64,000 nt of DNA from positions 137,944,003 through 138,008,002 of the forward strand of contig OU015496.1 of NCBI GenBank assembly GCA_907164885.2, given 5' to 3'. Positions 50,494 through 64,000 of this stretch are shown here, one piece after another. The notes beneath the pieces are model-generated. The model worked only from the letters and a program-made list of their open reading frames with translations, made no database searches and was not told the origin of the DNA. A program made the translations under genes and the position numbers. The DNA comes from Dolomedes plantarius. Its lineage: Eukaryota > Arthropoda > Arachnida > Araneae > Dolomedidae. Every line of letters begins with the position of its first letter. Within the stretch, counting starts at the first letter, position 1.

Positions 50494-50668
50494 TACAGTG
50501 GAATCTCGATCGATCGTTTTCGGATCCATCGTTTATCCGTATGTGTCGTTCATTTTATCCAGTCCCAACGATCATATTGCTTGTTATGTTACCGCATCTA
50601 TCGTTTTCCCGCATTTATCGTTCATTTCAATCGGTCCCTTGAAAACGATAGATCGAGATTCCACTGTA
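50494..50668. mobile_element. pogo/Tigger-like MITE (copy B)
   Basis: Counterpart of 14388-14564, same CAGTGGAATCTCGATC termini and TA flanks. Confidence 0.85.
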
Positions 50669-50856
50669 TTTTGTTGATTTATGGTGTATATGAAGTCGGA
50701 ATAATGCATTAAACTTTTAAATAAATAACTAAGAAATTCCTTTTTATTTTGTTTGCTCAAATTAGTAGATGCAATATATTTATACGGTTAGATACTTTGT
50801 GCTAGATCGAATACTTAAAAAATATTATAGTTGATTAAAAAAAGAAAAATTTTGTT

Positions 50857-51684
50857 AGAAACCTATCTCACATTTCTTCTGCAATCTGACTGAGATAAAT
50901 ACCATATATACTATCCCCTACTTAAAGAGGAAAATATTATTGTTAAAAAGAAGCTTATTAGTATGCAAAGATGGGTAAGTGAATCATAGAGCTTTAAGTT
51001 ATATAGAAATCACGTTAATCAGCCCTCTATGCCAAACCGTTTTGCTGAATATTTTTTGTTCATTCTATTTTATTCCACTTCCTGGCAAAATACCTGCAAC
51101 ATTTTATGTTTTGCTATTTATAGCTGTGAAATATCCTATCATTCATAAACTCCACATAACAACGCAAGTGCATACGACACCTACGAAATGTAGTCTTAAA
51201 AAGAGATGCTACAATTACGTAGATAAAGAGACTAAAGCCTCTGGATCATGAAGCAACGCTTTACGCTTTACCTTTTTCGACGGAAGGATTACTGTTCTAC
51301 AACATTCTGCTTTACAGAATAGCTGTAGAGTTTGTTCAAGAGATGTATTCACCGACACTGAAAGAAAAAAAATCTTCTCATTACAGTTTTTGATTCGTTT
51401 GAAAAAATAAAATGAAAACTTTTTTTTTCTGGCTATAAGCATAGAAACTGCAGGCCTTCTGAACCTATGACAGAATTCGCGATGAACGGCTAATAACTTA
51501 CGAAGGAAAAATATTGAATTTCTGAATAGAAAAGCAACTTTTAACTTTTCCAGACTATGCGTGAACATTTTTTGCATGATAATACGCACGCTTGTAATAA
51601 TATTATTATCTTTCTTAAGAAGGGGATAGTATATATGGTATTAGATCTCAGGTATATTGTAGAGGGAATTTGAGATAGGTTTCT
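50857..51684. mobile_element. Element with ~80-bp inverted repeats (copy B)
   Basis: Counterpart of 14754-15584. Both unrecognised internal frames stay open (plus 50979-51251, minus 51215-51589). Confidence 0.7.
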
Positions 51685-52484
51685 GACTATCTTTCGTTTT
51701 TAATTTACTACTATTTATTTGTTTAAATGCAAATCTCTAATGATATTACCAACTACTAATTTAAACAAATGAAAATGCAATTTATTAGTTATTTATTTAA
51801 AAGTTTAATAAGTTCTTTAAGCGATTTTGTTTGTTATTAATTTTATCTTTTGTGAAATACAATAATAATTAGTATAAAACATATGTCTTCAAGTCTAACT
51901 AACATCTCCAAATCCTTTAATTACTTAATAAAATCTGAGCAAATCTAACTTTCAGACCATTGTCACTTTATTCGTCAAATACTTATTTAAATTTATTGTG
52001 AAACATTAGGAAATCTCATTCGAATGTTACATATTGATATTAAAAAATAAATACGATATAAAGTGTTTATATTCATAAAGCATGAGTCTATAAATATTCT
52101 ATTGTAATCTTTAGTTCATTAAATTTAATGACATCAAGAGAGAATTCTGCTTACATTAGTTAATCTCAAAGAGATGTAAATTAAATACATATATGTTAAA
52201 CTTATAGCTCAAAAGCCCTAATTAATTTAGATCCCTTTAAAATTAGTCCTTAAAGTTAAATTACTATTGAAGATGATCTAAGAATACAATTTTTTAATAT
52301 AAAAGTTTATATTATTGTTACATTGCATCCCTTTGAATGCTGTTCTAAACCATCTTTATATAATATTAAATGTTAGGCAATTAATGAGAAACTTCCCTTT
52401 ATGCTTCTCAGAAGAAACTCTTGTTTTAATTGTTAACAAATTCATCCTATAAATAAGATGGATTTTTTTGTTTTTATTTTATCC

Positions 52485-52705
52485 CTGTTGTTGTTGTTTC
52501 TGCCTTGTTTAGTTCTTTAACGCCTTCTGGCTGAAAATATTTCAGACCAGATCCATATAGACTAGCGGACTAAGGGGTGCGGCTCTGGTTTATAATGACA
52601 CCATAAGGGTTGGAAGATCGTACACTCTCCCTCCTTCTCTGACCTCATAGATGGAATTTCCCTTCTACAGATTTAACGTGCCATATCCGGCCTAGACAGG
52701 GATAT
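52485..52705 (-). mobile_element. 5'-truncated SINE (copy B)
   Basis: Counterpart of 16391-16612. Confidence 0.7.
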
Positions 52706-52787
52706 TTTATCGCTAATTATACTATATACTTATTTAATCTAATTATAAACGTCTCATTTGTCATAGTCATATTAATTGTACTTTTTC

Positions 52788-52930
52788 TTTGGTTTGGTTT
52801 GGAGCGCTACAGTCAACTTTCTGCTATACGAGGGCTAATTTGACTGGGACCTACAGTTTAGAGCCGATTTCGAACGACTACAAATATACATACCAACAGT
52901 GGGACTCGAACCAACAAGTGTTAAATGATT
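52788..52930 (-). mobile_element. SINE fragment with B box (copy B)
   Basis: Counterpart of 16693-16835. GGTTCGAGTCCC on the minus strand is unchanged. Confidence 0.6.
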
Positions 52931-54010
52931 TCTGATTTGTGGACAGTGAGAAATTTCTTGTTATTTAATGGAGACAGTTTCTTTTAAATCTAAATAATTA
53001 AAAAATTTAGAAGCTTTATACATCATATATTCTCTTATTATATAATGTCTGTGATGATATATATCGAGTTTCTACAAAATAATTTCAGTTTTAGTTTTTA
53101 TGCACCAGGTGAACAAATATTATGATCTCTGAATGTATGAAAAATATTAAAAGAAGGATTTTCATCATTATAATGAAATAAGTTCTGCATTTTATAATCT
53201 GTTTTTCTCGGGGAAAAAAAATTCTCTAACTTTTCTACTGAATGACATGAAAACAGGCATTTTCTTGCTTAAGTACGCAAGTCCAATGCCTTTTTTTTCG
53301 GCAATATTGTACCATAAAAATACGAATTTTCATCTCTATATCCTTTTCTAGGTCGTAAAATCATCCTGTAAACCCCAATATCTCGCTCCGGAAATTCAGT
53401 CCCAGCTCTTATCCTTTTCTGGAAATTCTATTTCACTTTTTCAATACGAATCAAGAGATTTGATGTACGATTGTCATGATATATTTATTTTCAAAAATGC
53501 TAGAAAATTTATTTTAAATAAAAAAAAAGGTTATACGCTTAAGTCAGATAGTTTAGAAGCATTTGAGAGGACTAACAGTTATGACTCGAAAAAAATTTTT
53601 AAAACCAAAACATCATAAAGACATTTGAAACTTTAATTTGAAACGAGAAAATAGTTAAACAATATTTCAGAGTATTTAGAAGATTAGAAACAATGAAATT
53701 GTTAAAAACAATGTTCTCGGTTCATTATTCGTTACGTTACATTAATAAAAAAATTAGTACATTCTAAAAACAATTAGAAAAATAGGATATATATTTGATT
53801 CTTTCTTTTTAGCTTCTCAGTCAAATTATTTCTCTAAATTACGCTATAATATGATAGCTGTTAACTTCATAGATTAACAATGTGTAATTATAGAATAATT
53901 TATATATATTCTCATGTTAAAAATTATTGTTTAATTACGTTCCATTACATTATGAAAAATTCTATTAAATTTTTTCTACTTTTTCTACCAAACACATTAA
54001 AGATAAAGAG

Positions 54011-54227
54011 CCTGTTGTTGTTGCTTATGCCCTTTTCCCGACAGCAACATCAGATCAAGTCCTATATAGGCTATTGGGCTGAAGGGGGTGGCTCCGGTTT
54101 TAATTAGTACCACAAGGGTCGGAGTCCGACTTTGCTACGAACCGAACCCCGTAATTTTGAACCGAGTCAAGGGACGAGACCGGTACACTTTGACCCCGCA
54201 CCTCCAGAGGTCAATCTGAGAACTTAC
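54011..54227 (-). mobile_element. SINE body and tail (copy B)
   Basis: Counterpart of 17923-18137. Confidence 0.65.
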
Positions 54228-57026
54228 ATTTATGGTGCGTTAAGCCTTAAGTGCAGGATTTCTGTTTATTTTCATTTGATTTGACTATCTGTTCAGTGGG
54301 GATCTCGGAGCCTTATGATGTCTTTTGGTTAGACCAGCATCCTGTTTAGAAAGTTCCCCCTTGAGATAACAGATTTGGTTACGCCACCTGGTAGAAGAGA
54401 CCAGTCGGTTGTCTCGTTATATGGTTTAGTTCTTTTATTGCTGCAGAATCTTGCATATATGGTGCGTTGAGCCCAAAGGGCGTGATTTCCCTTTATTTTG
54501 ACTGAATTCTTCTTGTTAGTAATTATCTTTCTCAGTGGAATTATTTTCTTTTAGTTTTATTTGATAAGACCTATGTAAGACATTAAGAACTCACTAAGCA
54601 TTTCAACCACTTTCATAGAACCAAACGATACACTAGTTTCACACTAACAAGTTCGGATATCCCACTAGTGTTATGTTTATATTTTCCTTCTTTTTTATGT
54701 TATTGTAAAAAAATTAATAAATAAAGAAAGCTTATTACTTATTGCACTGACTAAATAATATATTTTATACGTAGCCCAACATAATTCCTCTTCCCTCAGT
54801 GGCAACTTAGGCAGGCAAAAAAGGTTTGATACCCATGTGATAGAGGCAGTTCGTAATCTTCTGCCACGTCGACCTCAAACGGTAATTAAACGACCTCTCA
54901 CTATCATTAATGGCAGTGATATCAAATCATCTGTTGCAGTGGACCTTTGGAGAGCATGATTCCGCATTGAACTGTTACTCAAGCAAGGTTATTCCTTCTT
55001 GGGGACTGAAAGTTGACAGGAATGCAAAACAGGATATTTGCGTTCAAACAGGATTTAGTTTTTTCTTTATAAGTTTGTTGGCTTATTACGACAGCTTCCA
55101 AATGGTATCTATTTATTTCAATTTCAACGTTGTCAACAAGTTCCTGGATACAGTCTAGAATGTAATGGAGAGCGAGGACAGTCGCAAATCCTTCCCTATT
55201 CTCCGTCACCATATAAAGTCACCTGTTGCTTAGAGAGCATGATTGCTTTTTCGTTTCCCCCTTAGCTTAAACTAGTTTGCTTATTTATCCACTAAAAGAA
55301 ATTCGATCAGGAAAATGATCATTAGACAGACAATTTTATGTTTCAGAGATTACCTTCAACTCTCGTACAATAAAGAATTATTAATGTAAAAATAAAAGAA
55401 CTGACTCCATATATCCCATGTATAATGCTTTATTAATACTCGTATATATATATTCGAACACTTATTATTAAGAATTAAATAAAAAGCTATCGAAATAGGC
55501 AATTGAAAAAACCAAGCAAAAGCCAAAATTCGGATGGGCCAAAACTATAATAATAAAAATAACAATCGTAACTATACTTCGTCTATTATACTTAATAAAA
55601 TGCCATTAAAGATCAGTTTCTTTTCAGGGGAAGATTTTGTAATATATCAACATTATTGGGGATTCTTAAGAGTCATTCTTGCTTTAACATCATCTATTAA
55701 CTTAATCGACCACATTTTAAAAATTTTTTAACGAAAATTAAACTTCTTTGAATACTTCAGTTACTTTGACGAAAGTATATTGTGCTATAAATAAAGAGAG
55801 AGAAAATATAGAGCATTTTCCATGCCTAAAGGATATTGTATTGTAAGATGGTGTAAGTTAATATATTTTAAATAAGTAAGATGTAATGATGTTAGCAGAT
55901 AATTTAAAAATTTCAAGAGTTGTTCGTAATTTTAATTTAAAATTATCAAGTCATGTAAGTTTTTCTATCATCATAAGTATCAAAAGCGATTTAAAAAAGC
56001 TGTTTAGCATTATAAATACATTACACTAAATTTTACACTCCATAGTATTAAACTGCCCGTCAGCAGTTCATAAAATATGCCTTTATTTAAAACTTCAAAA
56101 CCTACTGCAATAATTTTCTGTAAAAATTCATTTTTTCTTTACATATTGTGCTCAGTAGAGATAATGGTAATTCTTTCTAAAAAAGGATTCAGGGCAGTAC
56201 AAAATATTTTCGTTCAAAAACTTTAGGATGGTCCAGAAATTACATTATTTTTCCCTCAACAGATATAAAAAAAAATTCTCTGCGTGTTTACACACGTAAT
56301 ATTTCAGACGCACCGATTATACCCTATGATCCATTCCAGGAGACAGAAAAAGATAGTAATAAAATAAAGAAAAAATTCTCCTTTCTCCAAATCTGCTCCT
56401 ATATCTTAAAACCATCCACCGTATCTCAAATATCCGTTCCCTAAAATCTGCTCAGATCTTCGATGCAATCCCTGGCATTCTATTTCATTTTTTAATCCTC
56501 CACGCATCAAAAGATCCCCTGTCCAATTTTTACCAGATCCTGTTCAACCGCTGATGTTTGATGGAAGAAAAAAAAATCTAATGGAAAGAGATCAAATCAT
56601 GCCCCAAAAAATGTAATGTGTTTGATCCGACCTTTAAGTAGTTGAAAAAATGAAATGATCTCGAAATTTGTCCCTTTGATAGAAGATAAATCTCATATTG
56701 TAGAAAAGGAGGATTGTTACGGATGAAAAGACTCACGATCTACGATACTTTGAGAATGAATGCCCCAAAGAAATGTGTGGGTGAACAAGTATATCATTGA
56801 TTACCTCGTGGCATATATATAGAACTTAGGAATGGAGAAAGTTAATCTTCAGACTTTATGGGGATGAATTATGTGTTATTCAAGTATTTTTTAACACACT
56901 CATGTTTTCTAACCGTCAAATTAATATGTTTACATTCATAATTTGCAGTTTATTTTTATTTTGTCTTATACGTATAAAAATAATGAAGAATAAAGAACAT
57001 ACTTTCCCCATTTGTGAAAGTTGCCT

Positions 57027-57160
57027 GCAGTGAAACTGCTCTTTGGCGGATAGTAAAAGTTCCTAAAAAATTGTTATTTCTTCTATAACATTGGCTCTAT
57101 GAAGTCTTGAAGGGGTTCAGAAAAAAATGTGTCCGTTTAGTGTGGTGGCCGTCGAATAGG
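57027..57160. mobile_element. Diverged MITE copy (copy B)
   Basis: Counterpart of 20946-21077. Confidence 0.6.
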
Positions 57161-57432
57161 AGACGCAGGCTGGACCCTGGTTTCTCTGAATTTTGTTATT
57201 AGGTAACAGTATTTGAAAAATATAGCTTATTACATAGGTAATATATTTCTTTCACTTGGTAAAATACCAGCCTCAAAGTTTGGATACACAGTTTCGAAAC
57301 CTTGCATGGACATAATGTTATAACAGTGACGGCTGGTCATTTAAAAAGATCATTTCCGATCATTTCTAAAGGATCATTCTATCAAAATCCCGATCTATAG
57401 GTCCGACCATTTTTAATATGTTTGAATTTATT

Positions 57433-59277
57433 TCTACCAGGTGGCATTATGTGTTAAAAAGTGATAAAGAGAGGGAATTTCTTGTGATATTGCCGCCAGT
57501 ATTGCACTGTAGGCATTTTGATAAACATTTAGAATGCGATGCTTTCCTTGTATTCAGTATGGAAATTTAGAAATTAAATTATCAGATTAATTCGTGCTTC
57601 TTTGACAGTCACGACTGGCTACTTAGATGAAAAATCAAAATCAAAGCTTAGGATTGTGACTGTCTGGCTATTCTATCGCCTCAAGTATTATCTAAATTTT
57701 CTTCTTAAACCAACCAATTAATATTTTTTTAACAATAAACTGCCCTTAATGAATTACTGTTACTGATATGTGTGTGTTAAAGGAGGCTTTGGATGTTAAT
57801 CCTTTATAATCCCGGAAAAAAAGTAGTTTCAGCTTCATTAAAAAATAAGAAAGAAACGAAATAAAACATAGTGTCAACACCCTCTTTCTTTGACCTCATA
57901 AACGAAGAGGGAAAGTGCCGATAACGTTACCCCATAAAGTCGTTTCAGTTGCTAAGATACCGGCCTCGAGGTTTTGTAGGGCCTGTTTCGAATTCCGATC
58001 CGACCTGACAGTTGTTATATATAATTTTGTACAAGTAATAAATGTTATTCCGAATGTCATACACGAAATACCGTAATTTGGGGTTGAAACCAACCTTTTC
58101 AATCTTACATAAGCTTTCATTTCCGCCTTAGAGACAGCTGATGACATATTACTTACATGAGACTTGCACATGACGCCGAGCAAAAATGCACCGCCTCTTA
58201 AAATTTTCAAGGAAAACTGGAGTTTGCGTTTAGTTTCAAACTAATAATTACAGACCTTTAGGCCACGGAGCAATAGTTGTGCCTGTCTCTATGGGCTATT
58301 CCCAAACGCGTACGCTATTAAATACTGTTTGATTAATGGCCATCGCGTCTGTGATTTTTTCCATAGGGACAATCATACCTAATCATCACCGGTCTAAGGA
58401 ACAACAGCTATTTTTGTTTTCAAATATAGTAGAAAATTTTTATTCGGGAGTTTAAAAAGCATTTGTCAACATAAGCACTTAAGGAATTTGATTCTGAAAG
58501 CACACATATATCCGTAGACATGATACAATAAAATCGATTATAAAGAACAGTTATTGTTAAATAATAGTATTATGTGTTTGGTTTAAGGCTGCTGTGTATT
58601 AACCCAATTGTATTCAATCACCTCAATGTTAACCAATGGAGAAAATTTGTCCAAGGATTGCCAACTTGGATTTAAAGATTGTTGTTTTTATATGTACTCA
58701 GTAATAGAGAAAGAAATTTTGCACCTTCGGATATTTTTTGTTCTTAAAAAATGTAAACAATATTTTAAAATTTAAATTATTCTTTGAAAGAAATCTGGTT
58801 TAGTGTGCTTTAAACGCTCCTAAACTCTTTTGGTAGACGAAATTTATAAAATTAATCCTGCTGCGAGATGCAGAGCAGTTCTGGCTATCTGAAAATACAT
58901 TTTTGTTGTATTATCGGCATTTATGTAGCTGTAAAGAGTAGCCAAATTTTCTCCATTGTTTAACACTGAGATGAGTGAATCCAATAGGGTTAGTACACGG
59001 CAGCCTTAAGAAGAAAATTTAGATAATACTTGAAGGGGTAAAATAGCTAGACAGTGACACAATTCCTAGCTTTGATTTGTATTTTTCATCTAAACAGCCA
59101 GTCATGAATGTGAAAGAAGCGCGAATTAATCTGATCATTTAATTACTAAATTTTCATCGATTTTTTTAATGCTCAGCATATCGCTATTACATGACTTTGG
59201 CTGCAATATCACAAAAAATTGCCTCAGTGCCACTTTTTAACCCACAACACCACCTGGTAGGACTAAATTTAACTATT
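57433..59277. repeat. Long inverted repeat (copy B)
   Basis: Counterpart of 21350-23190, again with the TTAA MITE inside the right arm. Confidence 0.75.
58583..59009. mobile_element. TTAA-flanked MITE (copy B)
   Basis: Counterpart of 22500-22926. TTAA at 58583-58586 and 59006-59009. Confidence 0.85.
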
Positions 59278-60255
59278 TTATTTATTTATTGCTAACCCAT
59301 GTTCTTACACAAACATTCAGAAGTTTTTGCTGCAATTTGTCAAAGAGATACTTCTACACATCACTCTGAGTTTTTACAATTTTATTATAAATGTCATCCA
59401 TATTTGATTTTAGTTGAAAAGGAAATTCAAACATGCTGAAAACGCTTTAAATCTTAATTACTGGTATGTATTTCATCAGGATTTATCTATAATTTTTTGT
59501 TCATTTAAAAATATTTTTAAGTATATGAATAGACAGAAGAAGACAGACAATTTTTTCTTTCTATACCTTCGAACCGAGTTTGAAAAACATGTTTTTCCAT
59601 TTTTCACAAAACATGAATTCACAAACTTTAAAGGAAAGGCAGAAAATTTCTTGAAAAAATTCTGCAGATGAAGTATTCGTTCATGGCATTTTCTAATATC
59701 TCGTTTTCCTGTAGGCTACAAAATATAAAATCCTGTGAATGACCATATACATTTTTATCTTATAAAAAGAGAATAAAAGTAAATGTGTATTCAAACAATT
59801 TCTTAAGAAAAAAAATGTTTAGAAGATAATATATTCCAATTCAAATATTTATACATGAAAAAAATTAAATTTTATTAATTATCTCATGATGAGAATATAT
59901 GTTAATTTGTTAGGTTCTTTCTGAACACCATTGAGGCAAAAAAATGTTCTTGGTATGGTAAAAATAACACAAAAAACATTTCTACAATTCATTAATTTTC
60001 TTTGAATATTTTTAAAAACTACTAAAACGGCGAGAAAAATATTTGTGATAATGTTTAAATACCTGCATGCAAATAATATTGAATGCACATTTTTTCCCCT
60101 AATATTTGCGAACAAAAAATCGCATACGTTGTGAATTTTCTACTGCAGCAATAGTTTTTTTCAGAGATATGCTTAAAGATAGGCGTCGTCGCTTCATGGG
60201 ATGAAGAAACAATTTTGTAATAAGGTTGCAAGTAAACCAAATGGTATTCTATGTA

Positions 60256-60294
60256 CCACTTGGGTATACCATTTTAATGGTATACTGCAAGTGG
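60256..60294. repeat. Compact hairpin (copy B)
   Basis: Identical to 24172-24210. Confidence 0.7.
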
Positions 60295-60314
60295 CTTTAT
60301 ATTTCGGTATTATA

Positions 60315-60622
60315 GGGCTCGAGGTAGCCTGGTGGTAGCGCATTGGGTTTGAAACTTGGGGTGCTCGGTTCGAATACCTTCGTGTCTAAGGCCACGTTAA
60401 ATCCGTAGACCGGAAAGTCCTTCTGTGAGGTCAGAGAGAGTGGAACAAAGTACGATCACTCCAGATGTCACACCTGGGGGTGCTCGGTCAAAACTGAGGA
60501 GGCTCCAGGGAGTGGCGTTGTTTCACCTATAAGGTACCTCTATTGAAAGCAACCAACAATTATCGCGGATTATGAGCGAATGTTTTCATTGACAATTGCC
60601 CCGCATTGGCAAACAACAACAT
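60315..60622 (+). mobile_element. tRNA-derived SINE (copy B)
   Basis: Counterpart of 24230-24537, A box and B box unchanged. Confidence 0.85.
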
Positions 60623-60830
60623 TTCGGTTTTATGGCACGAGCTTTGATGCAGAAAACTGATGCATGCTGGAACACGAGAGTTGAATCTATCAATCCCATT
60701 AAAACTGCTTGTATAATAATCTAAAGTATGATGCTTGTTCAAATGAAATCGGTTAGAGATGTGTTGCCATAGGATGAGGAAGAAAGAAAAGAAGAGAAAC
60801 AAGCAATTAGAAAGAGTAGTATTTAATTAA

Positions 60831-61354
60831 GTTTACGGCATACAATGCTTCTTAGAGGAAGTCAACCATGGCGTTTAAGCAGGCATCCTACTGTTTGGGA
60901 AGGAGAATAATTCCCTCCGCGAATAAAGGTTTCGCTTGCTGCTTGAACCAATCCTTAACTGCAGCCTGTTAGTCATCATCTATGTTGAATATTTATCTAA
61001 GAATTTCTTTAAGCATACGAAAAGATGAAAGTCGGAGGACGACAAACCTGGGTTGTTCAAGGACCTCCCATTTCTTACATGCTAGGGAATCAACAATCTT
61101 GGCGACATGCTCTCTTGAATTGTCGTGGAAAATGATATCTTCTGCAGACAGTATGCCGAGTCGCATGTTGTTGATATTCTTATTGATCAGTTATTGCAGA
61201 ATATCGAGTGCCTGGTATTGATGTACTGATGGGGGCTGATAGTGTCGTTGGGTCCTTGAACTTATCCCAAACGATATTCTGATGAATGTGTACTGAATTT
61301 CATCTCTCAATTATTAAAAACTGAATTGCCGATCACTGATCTCGATTGGATGGG
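60831..61354 (-). pseudogene. mariner transposase relic (copy B)
   Basis: Counterpart of 24743-25262, with the same HDN block and frameshift. Confidence 0.7.
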
Positions 61355-61775
61355 TTTTGAACCACACCACTACCTTTGGCATAATGCCACGCGCTTTTAA
61401 CCGAAACGAGTGGAAAATATGCGAATATGCGCATGCACCACATATGTTGCTACACTTTAGCATTCGCGTTTGGCAATTCAAATGCCAATACATTATGTGG
61501 TGCTCTTCGAACGGGTTTCATTTGAACAAGCCTTATGATTATTACTCCGTTTGACAACTCGGCCACCTCCGCTTTCGCGTATCGGCCCATGAATCACCTG
61601 AAGACCAGTCGCTACGTAGCAATACCTGAATACGCAGCCGAGGGTTAATTTCCCAAGTTCGGTGGCATTATTCATTAGTGTAGGACCCGAGGATGCCGGA
61701 TGGACGGTACAGATCCGCCATCCACACAAGGCACCATTAGCCCCCTCCCCTTATAAGGTATGGTTTGTGTTATAA

Positions 61776-62156
61776 TATGCAGGATGATTTTTTTAAAACT
61801 GGCACTAATCAGAGCCATCTGTAGCGATGATGACCCTTTCTTCTGCAAAGAGAAGGTGCAACAGATTCCGCACCGATCTTTATAGCCCAAAATACAGGCG
61901 CTGCTGTCGACTACATAGTCATGAATGTGTATTTTGATGTTTTACTTGCCTTTTATGCAAATTATCGGATGCGCCGACAACAAAAGTGCCATATCTTCCC
62001 CTATCGGTGACTTTTGGAACTATTTTTTTGTTTTTCACGGAAACTCTTTTCCGTGTCGTTCTTAGCCTTTCTATCAATTTTGGTGGAATTCCGGCTGATA
62101 GATCACGCTACAGATGGCTCTGAGTATTGTCAGTTTAAAAAAAATCACCCTGTATA
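61776..62156. mobile_element. mariner-type MITE (copy B)
   Basis: Counterpart of 25687-26067. Confidence 0.78.
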
Positions 62157-63324
62157 TCAAAATATTCTTAATTCACAGAAAGAGAAGATTGCGTTTTATT
62201 CATCTTGTTTAGAATTACCCTTTTAAGTCTGCATAGAGTCACCATTTCTGCAATGAAATATGTGCGATAAACACTTTTCCTTTGTTTTCGTTCCGCCTCT
62301 GACTTGCAAAATTTATATTTTATGAACGTGAAGTCTGAAGAAGTCCAAATGTAAATTAAATAGTAAAAATAGTCCCCCCGATACTGTTTGTTTTCCAAGA
62401 TAGTGATGTCTCTATTCCGATAGCTATAATACGTGAGGTTTATAAGAAGAAGAATAAAATATCTAAGCACTATTTGAATTCGTTTGAGTTCCAGAACATC
62501 AGCATCCCTTTTCTCGCCCAACTTCATTTTGGAAAATGGATTTACTGGGGAAAATATGCTTCAATATGTTAAAATCCTTCTAGAAAATTCGGCGCATATT
62601 TCTAAAGGTTTTATTTAAAAATCGCATTGTTAAATTCACTGGAGAACTGAATCTGTATCCGAATCCGAAGGAGCAAAAAAACTCCCTTTCTCCCACTCAT
62701 GCACACAATTTTTATCTTTCAATCTTCTGCATATGTCACCATGTCCCTCACATAGAAAACAGCATGTCGCATAATTTGAATGAAAAGGAATCTCAAGACA
62801 TTTTATAAGAAATATTTCGCTATACCCGTAACTAAATATCAGATATCATAATCTTTAATCATAAACTCTAACAACATGATCCTTAGAATTTAACCTTATC
62901 CAAAAAAGATAAAGCTACCGTTACTAACCATATTGGGTTCGTTTAGCTCAATGTTAACCTAAGGAATATATTTTCCAATTATTATAGGCTTGGATTTAAT
63001 TTTTTTTAATTATACTCCATAGTAGACACAATATTTTTTTTACTCTAGACTTTCTTTAATTTTAGCCATTTTTTACTTTAGACGTATTTAATAATTTACG
63101 TTTAAATATACAGAGAAAACAAATATGTATAGATATATATGTACACAAAAATCCATAATTAATTTCTTAGGTTATTCAGCTAGAATTTTTATACTGTATT
63201 GAAAAACACTTATGAATTTCATACTTGGAAACAAAAAAAATTCTTTAAGTTGGTTTATCTTCATTTTAAAACATTTCTTTTACAAATAATTCTTTTCATT
63301 TTTTTTTTTCACACGATGATTATT

Positions 63325-63830
63325 TTTACATTTTCTATACTTTTATTGAGGTATCACTAGGAGTTAATGTTGGTCCATGTATCTGTCTTATTTGCTTTAT
63401 AATCTTTAACTTTTCTTATCTTATCTGTTATATCTACCAATTATGACTATCTTTGCTTTTGGATAGCCTATCCATTTTTATATCTTACTTGTTATGGCCT
63501 ATCTGCCTTGTTTGTTTTAGAATCTTTAGCTTCTTTTATCTGATTTGTTATATCTTTTCCTATCTATTCCTATCTTTGTCTATTTTTGCTTATTATATCC
63601 TACCTATCTGTTATATATTATTTGTTATAGCCTATCTATATTACTTGTTTTAGAATCTTTAGTTTCTTTTTATCTTATTTGTTATATCTTGCCTATGTAT
63701 TTCTACCTTTGTCTATCTATAGCCTATCTATTTTTTTTATCATATTTAATATAGTCAATCTGTCTTATTTGTTAAAGAATCTTTAGATTTCTTTCTCTAA
63801 TTTATTTTAGCTATCTTATATGTTTTATTA
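63325..63830. repeat. TATC-rich minisatellite (copy B)
   Basis: Counterpart of 27235-27735. Hydrophobic frames at 63453-63754 are by-products. Confidence 0.7.
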
Positions 63831-63913
63831 ATTTCGTCCATTAAAAAAATTACTTGCGTTTAAGACACAGTATACCTCATTTTCACCCCAAATAATTCAA
63901 ATTTAATTTTTTT

Positions 63914-64000
63914 TTAACCGAGTCAAGTGTCGAGACCGGTTCACTTGACCACGCACCTCCAGAAGTAAATTTGAGAACTTGGAGGACATTGCAGCCACAA
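63914..64000 (-). mobile_element. SINE, cut by the window end (copy B)
   Basis: Counterpart of the lower-coordinate half of 27818-28028. The head with the promoter boxes lies outside the window. Confidence 0.75.

Larger units (their letters stand above)
36301..64000. repeat. Large direct duplication, copy B
   Basis: Second copy of 1-27904, same orientation, 204 bp shorter overall. The coordinate offset to copy A falls from 36300 at the start to about 36103 near 50.8 kb and 36083 near 58.6 kb, then rises to 36096 at the end. Copy B therefore has lost single bases mainly in its first 14 kb, beside the contig start. Stretches of copy B with no separate entry (36461-38573, 39351-40600, 41162-42514, 42725-43728, 48806-49532, 49613-50493, 51685-52484, 52931-54010, 54228-57026, 59278-60255, 61355-61775, 62157-63324) hold the same unassigned AT-rich sequence as their copy A counterparts. 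I see no gene in them. Confidence 0.97.

Overview
The window is AT-rich eukaryotic DNA, full of degenerate transposons, tRNA-derived SINE fragments and long (TA)n/(TG)n microsatellites. It has no recognisable host protein-coding gene and no RNA gene. The mix (an intact Tc1 element, mariner relics, a Penelope-like element, MITEs, SINEs with an ACA-type tail) fits an arthropod. A spider or other arachnid is my best guess, from general resemblance only.

The dominant structural fact is a direct duplication. Bases 1-27904 recur, collinear and in the same orientation, as 36301-64000. A run of exactly 100 N (31932-32031) lies between them. The copies differ mainly by one-base indels. Those missing from the second copy pile up near the start of the right-hand contig, and those missing from the first copy pile up near the end of the left-hand contig. 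This looks like two overlapping contig ends (or two haplotigs) scaffolded side by side, so most features listed twice are probably one locus.

Left contig, 1-31931: end of a mariner relic inside a ~230-bp satellite unit; a hAT-like MITE (2305-3116); a degraded RNase H fragment (6330-6542); a small MITE (7555-7859); a minus-strand Penelope-like retroelement (8118-12514) bounded on both sides by (TA)n tracts, with an N-terminal GIY-YIG domain ahead of its reverse transcriptase and an intact Tc1 transposon (10280-11692) inserted in it; pogo-like and other TIR elements (14388-15584); SINE pieces (16391-18137); a long inverted repeat (21350-23190) split by a TTAA-flanked MITE; a SINE, a mariner relic and another MITE (24230-26067); a ~125-bp minisatellite (27235-27735); a SINE; a duplicated microsatellite/MITE pair; and the 5' part of an LTR retrotransposon (29034-31530) whose gag is cut by a second copy of the TTAA MITE, in which the contig ends.

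Right contig, 32032-64000: about 2.5 kb with no recognised gene, the ~230-bp satellite array (34535-36460) interrupted by a 599-bp mariner relic, then the second copy of everything from base 1 to 27904. Its Tc1 transposase and Penelope-like element carry many extra frameshifts.

The coding content belongs to mobile elements: one apparently intact Tc1 transposase (346 aa), a broken Penelope-like polyprotein, a truncated gag and several transposase or RNase H relics. The nesting gives a relative order: satellite, then mariner relic; PLE, then Tc1; inverted repeat, then TTAA MITE; MITE, then LTR element, then TTAA MITE.
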